Below are positions 33,773 through 41,701 of a stretch of DNA of 64,000 bases, in pieces. Under the pieces are notes generated by a model. That model was not told where the DNA came from. It was given only the letters and a program-made list of their open reading frames with translations, and searched no databases. The stretch is from Sphingomonas sp. ERG5 (lineage in GTDB: Bacteria > Pseudomonadota > Alphaproteobacteria > Sphingomonadales > Sphingomonadaceae). The position numbers and the translations under genes are program-made. Every line of letters begins with the position of its first letter. Positions within the stretch are counted from its first letter, which is position 1. The stretch covers positions 40,804 through 104,803 of the forward strand of contig NZ_JSXI01000076.1 in assembly GCF_000803065.1 (NCBI RefSeq), in the 5' to 3' direction.

Positions 33773-34549
33773 GTGGCAAACATCAAATCTTGGTGCGGCG
33801 AGACCGTCACAAAGGTCAAAACGCACAGCCTCGTCTATCTTGAGGCTGACGCGGCGGCCCTCGTGAGCACGGGTGTCGCATCGGTGGCTGCTGTCGTTCC
33901 CGGGCATTATGCCGCACCCGATCGCATTGGCGACATCCTGCGGCGGCTCGGGAAGTCGGCGGTGGCAGACTATATCCAAACCAAGTTGCCGCAGGGTGCA
34001 AAATCACGGTCGGGCGATCTGGGGGAGATTCTTGCTGCCAGCTATGTGTCGGAATTCACCGGCTATTCGGTCGGCGTCTTCAAGTTGCGGTGGTCGGACC
34101 ACCGCGAGATGGCGATGCGGGGTGACGATATATTGGGTATCAGGCTCGATCCTGGGGTCACGGTCAAATTTCTGAAGGGCGAGGTCAAAAGCCGCGCAGC
34201 GCTTGGCAAGAAGACGGTCGATGAAGCAAGGACGGCGCTTGCTTCCAGCAATGGGAGGCCGACGCCGCACGCGCTCGCGTTCGTTGCGGATCGATTGTTC
34301 GAAACGGGCGAAACCGCGCTGGCCGAGGTAATCGACCAGTTTCAGATCAAGGCCCGGATCGAAATCAATCAGCTGTCGCACCTGATGTTCATGTTCACCG
34401 GCAACAATCCGAGCAAACTGCTCACCGCCAATCTTAACGCCTACAGCGGCAAGATCCCACAGTTTGCGGTCGGCCTGCGGGTATCGACCCATCAGGCGTT
34501 CATCAAACAGGTCTTCGAGAAGGTGATCGCCGATGGCAACAAGCCCTGA
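33773..34549 (+). CDS. hamA: HamA-like (DUF1837) nuclease of a Hachiman defence system
   Basis: 258 residues from the GTG at 33773, with AAAGGGGGAC 9 bases upstream; an earlier in-frame GTG at 33740 is possible. DUF1837/HamA features: RSGDLGEILAASYVSEFTGY, RGDDILGIRLDPG and LKGEVKSRAALGKKTVDEA (E137 and K139 of a D-ExK nuclease core), then DQFQIKARIEI. In Hachiman, HamA is an effector nuclease held by the helicase HamB and released on damaged or invading DNA. The hamB gene overlaps its 3' end by 17 bases. Confidence 0.85.
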   Translation: MANIKSWCGETVTKVKTHSLVYLEADAAALVSTGVASVAAVVPGHYAAPDRIGDILRRLGKSAVADYIQTKLPQGAKSRSGDLGEILAASYVSEFTGYSVGVFKLRWSDHREMAMRGDDILGIRLDPGVTVKFLKGEVKSRAALGKKTVDEARTALASSNGRPTPHALAFVADRLFETGETALAEVIDQFQIKARIEINQLSHLMFMFTGNNPSKLLTANLNAYSGKIPQFAVGLRVSTHQAFIKQVFEKVIADGNKP

Positions 34550-37500
34550 AGCAATCGCCCAGTTGATCGCACAGGCGACGGCCGCCGGGTTCCGTGACGA
34601 TTTGCTCGCGAAGGGACAGGCGCGGGCGATGGTGTGGCGCGACGGCGTGGTGCCGCCTGAAGCGCCGCAATTCTCGACCATGCTGACCTATGATCTCCTG
34701 AGTTACGCCTATTCGCTGATGAACCAGGGGTTGCGGCTGCTCGATCAGCAGGCCGAGTCTAGTGCCGCGCGAAGTGCCTTCGAACATGCCGCATCGGCGA
34801 TTGAGGCGGCGACAGCGCGTGGCCGCATCACGAATGACCGGGATTTCCACCGGCTGATGGCAGGTGCCTGCTATCATCTTGCCCGCTATGCCGCACGGGC
34901 CTTCTCATTACTGCACGAGGGGTTGAACGAGGCCAATCTCAGCGTGCCGGAACGCGCGGTCGCGCTCCTCATGCTGCGGGACCTGATGACGCTCGAAACG
35001 CTGATTCGCGAGGAGCGTGACAACGCGTTGGAGGATGCGATGATCGCGCACCTCGCGGGAGAAGTCGCAGGTGACGCGCCAGCTTTGGACGACAGTGAAG
35101 ACGAGTCGGTACACGAACCGCTCCTGCAGGTTGTCGATCGGGCGCTTTCCGACAATTTCACGGCAGCGCTCGCCATCGCACTGCTTGCGTTCGAGCGGGG
35201 AGACGAAGCGCTAATCGGCTCCGCGATCGAACGCCTGAAGACCGGCCTGTCTTCTGCGGCCGAACTCAACATCGTGCCGAGCTGGTGGTGCCACCGGCTC
35301 ACGATCCACCTGCTCGACGATTTGTGGTCGTCGAGCTTCCACGTCCGCCTCCCCAAGGCTCCGGACGACGGTACAGCCGTCGATTGGGCCGCCTACCGCG
35401 AATTGTTCATCGCGTCACTCTTGCGTCGCGGTCGCTCCGAGATCGACCTGTGGCCTTCCCAGATCGATGCTGCGACCCGGGCGCTGGATCTCAACGACAA
35501 TATGGTCATCTCGTTGCCGACGAGCGCGGGCAAGACGCGCGTCGCAGAGCTTTGCATCCTGGCCTGTCTCGCTGCGGGGCGCCGCGTCGTGTTCGTGACC
35601 CCGCTGCGCGCGCTCTCTGCGCAAACCGAAGTGACGCTTCAGCGTACCTTCCAGCCGCTCGGAAAAACGGTCTCAAGTCTCTATGGCGCGATCGGCGTCA
35701 GCGAAGTGGACGAGGATTTCCTGCGTGAAAGCGACATCATCGTCGCCACGCCAGAGAAGCTCGATTTCGCCCTCCGTAACGACCCTGACCTGCTCGATAG
35801 TGTAGGCCTCGTCGTCCTCGACGAAGGCCATATGATTGGACTGACCGAGCGCGAAGTCCGCTATGAGGTTCAGATCCAGCGCCTCTTGCGACGCAGCGAC
35901 GCCAAGACCCGGCGCATCGTCTGTCTTTCGGCCATCCTTCCCGATGGCGATCAGTTGCAGGATTTCACGGCGTGGCTGACCGGCGACCAGGACGACGGAC
36001 TAATCAAGATGGACTGGCGACCAACGCGCCTGCGCTACGGCGAGGTCGAATGGCGTGGCGATCACGCGAAGCTCGAAATCTCGGTCGGTGCAGAGAAACC
36101 GTACGTGCCGCGGTTCCTGACAGCCAGCCTGCCCAAGGGTCGCAAGACGCGCTTCTTCCCGTGTGATCAGCGCGAACTGTGCATCGCGACTGCCTGGGCG
36201 TTGGTCGCAGACCGGCACTCGGTGCTGATCTTCTGTCCGCAACGCCGATCGGTTGAGCCATTCGCCAAAGCCATCGTCGACCTAGCCAAACGCGGATCTA
36301 TCGTGCCGGTGCTCGATCACGACCCGACCGTACTGGACAATGCGATCGCAATCGGCACTGAGTGGCTTGGCGTTGATAGTCCGGTGCTGGCATGTCTGCG
36401 CCTCGGCGTCGCGATCCATCATGGCGCGCTCCCCACGCCCTATCGCAAGGAAGTCGAGCGCTTGCTCCGCGATGGCGTTCTGCGGGTGACGGTGTCGTCG
36501 CCGACGCTCGCGCAGGGGCTGAACCTGTCGGCCACGACGTTGATCTTCCACGGCCTCAAACGCGGAAGTGAGCCGATCGACATCGCAGAATTCCGCAACG
36601 TCGTCGGGCGTGCCGGCCGCGCCTATGTCGATGTCGAGGGCTTGGTGATTATGCCAATGTTCGACCGGCTCACCAGTCGCCGTGCCGAGTGGAAGGGGAT
36701 GGTCGATAGCGCCAAGGGCAAGGAAATGGAGAGTGGCCTGTTGAGGCTGCTGCTCTCTTTGATGGGCCGGATCGTCCGCAAGACCAAGGCCAAGTCGATG
36801 GCGACGGTCCTGGAATATCTTGCCGGCATGACCGCATGGGAGTTCCCGGTGCTGCCGACCGAAAGCAGCGATGTGAACGAACAGGAACGCGGGCGCTGGT
36901 CGGGGTATCTCACCACACTCGACACGGCGCTGCTCAGCATGCTCGGCGAGCAGGAAGTGCCGGACGATCAGATCGAGGCGATGCTCGATGACGTGCTGAC
37001 GTCGTCACTGTGGACGCGGCGCCTTCAGCACCGCAAAGCTGCTGTCCAGCAGTTGCTCAAGACCGGGCTGGTCGCGCGCGCGAAATTCATCTGGGGCCGG
37101 ACGACGGCCACGCAGCGTCGCGGCTATTTCCTTGCCGGCGTCGGCCTTGCGACCGGCGAAGCGCTCGACGCTGATGCCGCCGAACTGAACGAGCTTCTGG
37201 TCCGGGCCAATGGTGCCATTCTCGTCGATGATGCGGACGAAGCGATCGCCGCATTGACTGCGTTCGCCAAAAAGGTCTTCGCTATTGCTCCTTTCGTCCC
37301 CGACGACCTGCCCGATGACTGGCCAACCGTCCTGAAGGCGTGGCTCGAAGGTCGCGCGCTCGCGCCTCTTGCTGCCGGCAGGGAAGATGAGGTCCTGAAA
37401 TTCGTCGAGCAGGCGCTGGTCTATAAATTACCTTGGGCGATGGAAGCCGTTCGGGTGCGCGGCCTAGCGCACGGCGATGTGCTCGAAGGCGGGCTCTCGA

Positions 37501-38027
37501 TGGAGGATATTGAGCTCGGCGTGGCGGTGGGCGCCGTCGAGACTGGCTCGCTCAACGTCTCGGCGGTCATGCTGATGCATGCGGGATTTAGCTCGCGCTT
37601 GGCGGCGATCAGTGCGGTTTCGCAGACACAGGCGGATTTTACCACCATGTCGGAATTGCGTGCTTGGTTACGCGAAGACGCCGTCGCCGGTGGGTGCGAC
37701 AATCCCGATTGGCCGACGACGGCATCGCATGGGCTCTGGCTTCAGTTCATCGAGAACATGGCGCCCGAACGACGGCGGACCTGGGCGTCGACAAGCCATG
37801 AGATCGATGTCAAATGGGATAAATTCGGCCCGCCAGTTGGAACAGCGCTGCGCTTCGTCGACGGAGGTGGCGAAACCCTTGTCTATGCGGCGGACTTCAC
37901 GCGCCTCGGGCGTCTCGACAAACCGCTCAACTCGGAACGGCTGGGCTTGGCACTGGCAAGTGTCGGTTGGCTCGGCGATACCGTCGATGTCCGATATCTC
38001 GGTCCTGGTGATTTATTGTGCAGGTGA
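34533..38027 (+). CDS. hamB: HamB-like DEAD/DEAH helicase of a Hachiman defence system
   Basis: 1164 residues. The first ~300 are helical. The SF2 core follows: motif I LPTSAGKTRVAE (near 328), VVFVTPLRALSAQ, VATPEKLDF, motif II VVLDEGH (near 428), SAILPDG, then second-domain HHGALPTPYRKEVERLL, VSSPTLAQGLNLSATTLIFHG and NVVGRAGRAYVDVEG. The C-terminal third is family-specific. The Ski2-like core beside DUF1837 matches HamB. It overlaps hamA by 17 bases, so they should be made together. It is convergent with a second cassette ending at 38174. Confidence 0.88.
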   Translation: MATSPEAIAQLIAQATAAGFRDDLLAKGQARAMVWRDGVVPPEAPQFSTMLTYDLLSYAYSLMNQGLRLLDQQAESSAARSAFEHAASAIEAATARGRITNDRDFHRLMAGACYHLARYAARAFSLLHEGLNEANLSVPERAVALLMLRDLMTLETLIREERDNALEDAMIAHLAGEVAGDAPALDDSEDESVHEPLLQVVDRALSDNFTAALAIALLAFERGDEALIGSAIERLKTGLSSAAELNIVPSWWCHRLTIHLLDDLWSSSFHVRLPKAPDDGTAVDWAAYRELFIASLLRRGRSEIDLWPSQIDAATRALDLNDNMVISLPTSAGKTRVAELCILACLAAGRRVVFVTPLRALSAQTEVTLQRTFQPLGKTVSSLYGAIGVSEVDEDFLRESDIIVATPEKLDFALRNDPDLLDSVGLVVLDEGHMIGLTEREVRYEVQIQRLLRRSDAKTRRIVCLSAILPDGDQLQDFTAWLTGDQDDGLIKMDWRPTRLRYGEVEWRGDHAKLEISVGAEKPYVPRFLTASLPKGRKTRFFPCDQRELCIATAWALVADRHSVLIFCPQRRSVEPFAKAIVDLAKRGSIVPVLDHDPTVLDNAIAIGTEWLGVDSPVLACLRLGVAIHHGALPTPYRKEVERLLRDGVLRVTVSSPTLAQGLNLSATTLIFHGLKRGSEPIDIAEFRNVVGRAGRAYVDVEGLVIMPMFDRLTSRRAEWKGMVDSAKGKEMESGLLRLLLSLMGRIVRKTKAKSMATVLEYLAGMTAWEFPVLPTESSDVNEQERGRWSGYLTTLDTALLSMLGEQEVPDDQIEAMLDDVLTSSLWTRRLQHRKAAVQQLLKTGLVARAKFIWGRTTATQRRGYFLAGVGLATGEALDADAAELNELLVRANGAILVDDADEAIAALTAFAKKVFAIAPFVPDDLPDDWPTVLKAWLEGRALAPLAAGREDEVLKFVEQALVYKLPWAMEAVRVRGLAHGDVLEGGLSMEDIELGVAVGAVETGSLNVSAVMLMHAGFSSRLAAISAVSQTQADFTTMSELRAWLREDAVAGGCDNPDWPTTASHGLWLQFIENMAPERRRTWASTSHEIDVKWDKFGPPVGTALRFVDGGGETLVYAADFTRLGRLDKPLNSERLGLALASVGWLGDTVDVRYLGPGDLLCR

Positions 38028-38173
38028 TTGATGGGGCTACGACCGTCAAGTACGCGCCGAGGGAGGGGCAATAGCGACTCATCACACAGGGCCTCGCGAT
38101 CAGTCTGACGGCGTAGAGCAGTGTGTTTCTGCGTAAACCGCACACAACGAGGCGCTGGCGAAAGTGCAGCGGA

Positions 38174-39289
38174 CTAAGAGAGCAACTCAGTAAATTGGCC
38201 CGCGCTCCTGACCGTTCCGATCCGGTTGACGAGGCTTTTGTCTGCCCGCCCCAGGCGCCTGAAATCCTCCCGCGTACGCCGATCGACAAACAACTCGTCG
38301 ACATAAGGGGCAAGGGCAGCAAGGCACTCGTCGGCAAGATCGCTTCCCGGCCGGCGTTGCCGATCCTGGCCATGGCGTTCGAGCCCGTGCTGGACCCAGA
38401 GGCTGGGCAGGATAGCCGGGTCAATGGCCTTCAGCCGCACATAGGGTACTCCAAGGTGATCGGCTATAATCCTGAGGCGCGTCCGATAGATGGCCAAGCG
38501 GTTGAGGTCGGCGAGCAGAGCATCGTCGCGGATCTCCTCGCGGTCGAGGCCCTGCCCGGTGAGCGCCCACTCCAAAAGGCCCCTCACGTCTATGTCAGGC
38601 GGCAGATCGACCTCGCCCACTTCTGACATGAACCAGTTCGCCACTCCAGCGGGGTCTTCGATCCGGACATCACCCCGGGCCCGGACATGATCGGTCACTT
38701 CGCCGGACATCCGGGCGAGGCGGGACTGGCGCTCGCTGGGCGGGCGGATCGAGCCTTTCACGATGTCGCCGACAGAGCGCCTGTCGTCGAACAGGCCCAT
38801 GCGGCGAATGGCAGCGATCGAACGGGAACTGCGGTTGCGGCGACGGCATTCCGCGCGGACGACCTGCCAGATCCACATCTCGGTGCCGATCACATCGGTG
38901 CCGCTTCCAGTCCGGACAAGCAGGCCTCGCGCGGCCTCGCGAACCTCAGCCATTGCATCGGCTCCGTGAAGAGCGGCTTCAAGTTCCGCAGCCAAGATGT
39001 CAACGATCGTCCCAGTCTGCAGACTGCTATCGGGGTAGCGGACGAACCCGATCAACGGCAGCGACTGGATAAACCCGATCCGGCGCATAGCCCATTCACT
39101 ATCCTCGATCGCGAGAAGTTCCTCGAGGTGGTGGAAGGTCAGGAGCGGAATGCGGCCAGCGGCGATCAGGCGGTCGTAAAGCGTGGCAGCCGCCACGTGG
39201 TCCCTGTGAAGGGGACGAAGCGTCGCATCGATCCAGCGGGACCAATGCGCGCTGTCAGGCGCGATGATGACGGGACGGACAATGGTCAT
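38174..39289 (-). CDS. PIN-like putative nuclease, last gene of a four-gene cassette
   Basis: 371 residues from the ATG at 39289. A first acidic residue in IIAPDSAHWSRWID (D12), then HHLEELLAI (E56/E57), and a late cluster GSDLADECLAALAPYVDELFVDRRTREDF (D317, D320, D331, D336) are laid out as in PIN-like nucleases, with a ~200-residue helical insertion between halves. Several large PIN-like proteins occur in defence islands. The assignment rests on motif layout only. It follows two tiny GYQP genes and a DUF6338 gene and is convergent with hamB. Confidence 0.6.
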   Translation of the reverse strand: MTIVRPVIIAPDSAHWSRWIDATLRPLHRDHVAAATLYDRLIAAGRIPLLTFHHLEELLAIEDSEWAMRRIGFIQSLPLIGFVRYPDSSLQTGTIVDILAAELEAALHGADAMAEVREAARGLLVRTGSGTDVIGTEMWIWQVVRAECRRRNRSSRSIAAIRRMGLFDDRRSVGDIVKGSIRPPSERQSRLARMSGEVTDHVRARGDVRIEDPAGVANWFMSEVGEVDLPPDIDVRGLLEWALTGQGLDREEIRDDALLADLNRLAIYRTRLRIIADHLGVPYVRLKAIDPAILPSLWVQHGLERHGQDRQRRPGSDLADECLAALAPYVDELFVDRRTREDFRRLGRADKSLVNRIGTVRSAGQFTELLS

Positions 39290-39333
39290 TGCAAGGTAAT
39301 CGGGCGAAGCTGGCCTGTCGTGCCGGCCCGCTC

Positions 39334-39525
39334 CTACTTCTTGCCGCTGCCGCCCTGGGTCGGGGGATTGGCGGGAGGTCCATTGCCGCTTTGGCCTGTG
39401 GTCGGTTGGTGGCCGTTCTGCGCTGTATTTGTCGGCGTCACTGCCATGGGCTGGTAGCCTTTGCCGAGCGGCTGGTAGCCGTCGTTCGCCATGGTCCGCC
39501 CGCTGTTTCCGTCCTTGGTGCTCAT
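39334..39525 (-). CDS. Tiny GYQP-repeat protein 2
   Basis: 63 residues from the ATG at 39525 (MSTKDGNSGRTMANDGYQPL). Composition is Gly, Pro, Gln, Asn, Thr, Ser, so it is disordered. GYQPL and GYQPM, a later GHQPT, and the end PPANPPTQGGSGKK are shared with the neighbouring 64-residue protein. I recall similar short GYQP proteins beside DUF6338 genes in other bacteria, function unknown. The spacer to the upstream gene is 25 bases. Confidence 0.7.
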   Translation of the reverse strand: MSTKDGNSGRTMANDGYQPLGKGYQPMAVTPTNTAQNGHQPTTGQSGNGPPANPPTQGGSGKK

Positions 39526-39550
39526 GTCTTTTGCCTTTGTGCCGGGGGAA

Positions 39551-39745
39551 TTACTTGCGGGCGCTGGTGCCCTGCGTGGGAGGATTGACCGGAGGTCCAC
39601 TCGAACTGGCTGCTGCGGTGGGGCCTTCTGCTCCAGACGAACGGGGTCTTGCGGCAACTGGCTGATGACCGCGCGTCTCGGTTGGCTGGTACCCGAAGTT
39701 ACCCGCTCCGGCCGGGCAATTGGTCGTCATGCGTTCACTGGACAT
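39551..39745 (-). CDS. Tiny GYQP-repeat protein 1
   Basis: 64 residues (MSSERMTTNCPAGAGNFGYQ, later GHQPVAARP and PPVNPPTQGTSARK). It is a diverged paralogue of the next gene: same length, same GYQP/GHQP spacing and the same NPPTQG-S-K end. Twelve bases separate it from the DUF6338 gene, so they are one transcript. It may be a small effector, a peptide precursor or an adaptor; nothing in the sequence decides. Confidence 0.7.
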   Translation of the reverse strand: MSSERMTTNCPAGAGNFGYQPTETRGHQPVAARPRSSGAEGPTAAASSSGPPVNPPTQGTSARK

Positions 39746-39757
39746 TGAGCGCCTCCT

Positions 39758-40354
39758 TCAACGCGGTAGGTATTCAATCGAGCGGATCTCGCCATGGGCC
39801 AGCCAAACGCTGGATCCACGGGGTGTCCAAGGCTCGCCTTCTCCGGGGAAATCGAAGACATACTCGACGAACAAGTCGCGCTCGGCCAGATCGGACGAGG
39901 CAAATGAGCCCGTACCTAGATAACCGTAAAACCTGGTCTCGTCCTTCAGGGTGACAATGATCCAGCATTCTTCGCAGGCGGAGAAGCGCCAGTCCCAAGC
40001 GGAACGGACCGGATGGACGGTGTTGATGCCAATGCGCGAGAGAAGGGCCTTGCTCCAGCCTTTGCGGGCATTGAGGCCGAGTGTCACACCTAGTGCTGCG
40101 GGAGCCACAAAGAGCAGACCAAACCAGCTAAGGCCATAGGTGCCGTCTATGCGTCCCGACGTATAGAGGCCCTCGGCCAGAGGAAAGGCCATGGCGTGGT
40201 AGGCCAGCGACAACGTGATGTATGCAAGTGCCCCTTCGGAAACTGGCGGCAACCGACCGGCGAGGAATTGGCTGCGGAAATAAAGCGCGATCACACCTGG
40301 TACTGTAAAGACCAGAAACAGCACCAACACTTCGGGTTTTAGCAATTCGCCCAA
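39758..40354 (-). CDS. DUF6338-like membrane protein, first gene of the cassette
   Basis: 198 residues. Three hydrophobic helices (about 8-26, 42-62, 72-95), then a soluble C-terminal domain: TVHPVRSAWDWRFSACEECW, IIVTLKDETRFYGYLG, SFASSDLAERDLFVEYVFDF, and AHGEIRSIEYLP. The 'W-IVTLKD-T-F-GYLG...EI--IEY' pattern is an Sm- or SH3-like small barrel. This matches the family I know as DUF6338. A membrane sensor or anchor for the rest of the cassette is the natural guess. It has its own upstream region (40355-40664). Confidence 0.7.
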   Translation of the reverse strand: MGELLKPEVLVLFLVFTVPGVIALYFRSQFLAGRLPPVSEGALAYITLSLAYHAMAFPLAEGLYTSGRIDGTYGLSWFGLLFVAPAALGVTLGLNARKGWSKALLSRIGINTVHPVRSAWDWRFSACEECWIIVTLKDETRFYGYLGTGSFASSDLAERDLFVEYVFDFPGEGEPWTPRGSSVWLAHGEIRSIEYLPR

Positions 40355-40664
40355 GGAATGATCTCCTTATGTTCCCGTCTACCTGTTGCGTGCTTCCCGG
40401 ACAAGCTGAGAGGTTGGCTTCCCCACATCTTTTGTCCGACACATGATCCGACGACGGAGTCCGGCCGGACGCATGCGCAGCAATGGTTAGGACAGATGCA
40501 GAACAATGGTTGACAGTGGCTGGGTGTAGGTCCAGCCTTGCTGGACGGCTTTACCTCCATGCCTGTCGCCAAGCTAAATAGGTTTTGATTAACTCTTCAG
40601 TCTGCCCGCGAAACCAGTGGTCAGCTCGATTAAATGGCGACCGATGTGACCCCTTGGAGTTCGC
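40355..40664. other. Divergent promoter region with direct repeats
   Basis: No gene. It contains CAATGGTTAGGACAG (40481-40495) and CAATGGTTGACAG (40504-40516), close direct repeats 23 bases apart, and TCCAG-N5-CTGGA just after. TTGACA occurs within the second repeat and could be a -35 element for rightward transcription. The region is notably AT-richer than the plasmid backbone. Confidence 0.4.
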
Positions 40665-41315
40665 ATGGCTATCCTGTTGCCAACATCTGCAAATATTCGT
40701 TTGCTCAAGACCGTCCTTATGGGTGATTTTGATATGCGCTCCGCACACGCCACGGAAGCGATTGCCGCGCTAATCGGATTTCGATCCAATTTAGCTTACT
40801 TGACGGCCTCCAATCATTGGTCAGACGCGACGGTCTACGATGCAAATTTCGATGCCTTCGAGGATCGCGCAGCCCACTTGGGTTACGACAGAACCTCGTC
40901 TGAACATTTTCGATTCATTTTCAATGGGATCAAGTGGCCAGACCCAGCTTGGGGATTATTCGACAAGCGAGACTCCGCCGGTCGAGATGCATGGTTTTAT
41001 GAGTGCCAACGGCGCAAGATTCCATTTCTACATATATCCAGGGCAAAAACGTATTGCACGGTGCATTGGGACCATATCAGTTTGGATTCTGAGTATGATC
41101 AAATGGTCAGGCAAGCTGCCGATGGTGATATTGGAACGATTTTATTTCGAACTTATCAGCTGATTGCTGCCGGCGTTGAGCCCAAGAGTTTTTTTGAAGG
41201 CAGCGCTTTGGTCGGGAGCGTGACCGGTCTGTCTGAATCGAGCGCTCGACAAATTGCCAATTCGTTTGCCCTAAGACTCTTTCCCGGAAACGTACAATCC
41301 GCATTGGCGGCGTGA
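40665..41315 (+). CDS. Uncharacterised protein with N-terminal helical motif
   Basis: 216 residues. The start MAILLPTSANIRLLKTVLMG and the helix SAHATEAIAALIGFRSNLAYLTA recall a family of uncharacterised proteins that begin 'PTS-NIRRLK...SAH-SEAIA-ALGFRTHAALL'. A basic/aromatic middle (WFYECQRRKIPFLHISRAKTY) and LSESSARQIANSFALRLFPG follow. GC is lower than in the backbone, suggesting acquisition. No enzymatic motif is visible. Confidence 0.65.
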   Translation: MAILLPTSANIRLLKTVLMGDFDMRSAHATEAIAALIGFRSNLAYLTASNHWSDATVYDANFDAFEDRAAHLGYDRTSSEHFRFIFNGIKWPDPAWGLFDKRDSAGRDAWFYECQRRKIPFLHISRAKTYCTVHWDHISLDSEYDQMVRQAADGDIGTILFRTYQLIAAGVEPKSFFEGSALVGSVTGLSESSARQIANSFALRLFPGNVQSALAA

Positions 41316-41701
41316 TGGAGCCGCAAAGCAAACAGCAGCTATGTCGCCTTCGGCACCCAAAAGCAGACTGACCGCAATGTGCTCGGTTTCATCCATAATC
41401 CACCGTGTAAATGTACGGCAGGTACTAGCGGAAAGCTTCGAGATCGGTCCGCGAACCGTCCGCCACTTATGGTAGATCTTTGAGAGGGCACGCACTAGAG
41501 TTCCCGTGCATCTGCCGGCCCCTTGACCTCGGCTTGACCTCGACATAGATTGCGTAGGCTCCCGGTAGGAGCACGGCACCTGCCATTCCAAAGCTGTCCG
41601 ACAGCACTACCCTGTACTTTCCGCTGCTTCGTTCAACCATGTTGTTCAGGCTTGCGAGGTGGTCGGCAGGTGACGCTTCATTGCGAGCATGGAGAACAAC
41701 C
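41316..41701. other. Gap with one weak small-gene candidate
   Basis: No strong gene. A minus-strand frame (41467-41640, ATG at 41640) would encode 57 residues with SGKYRVVLSDSFGMAGAVLL and PGAYAIYVEVKPRSRG, which looks beta-rich and protein-like, but it lacks a good ribosome site. GGAGAACAACC just before 41702 serves the DUF5623 gene. Confidence 0.3.
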
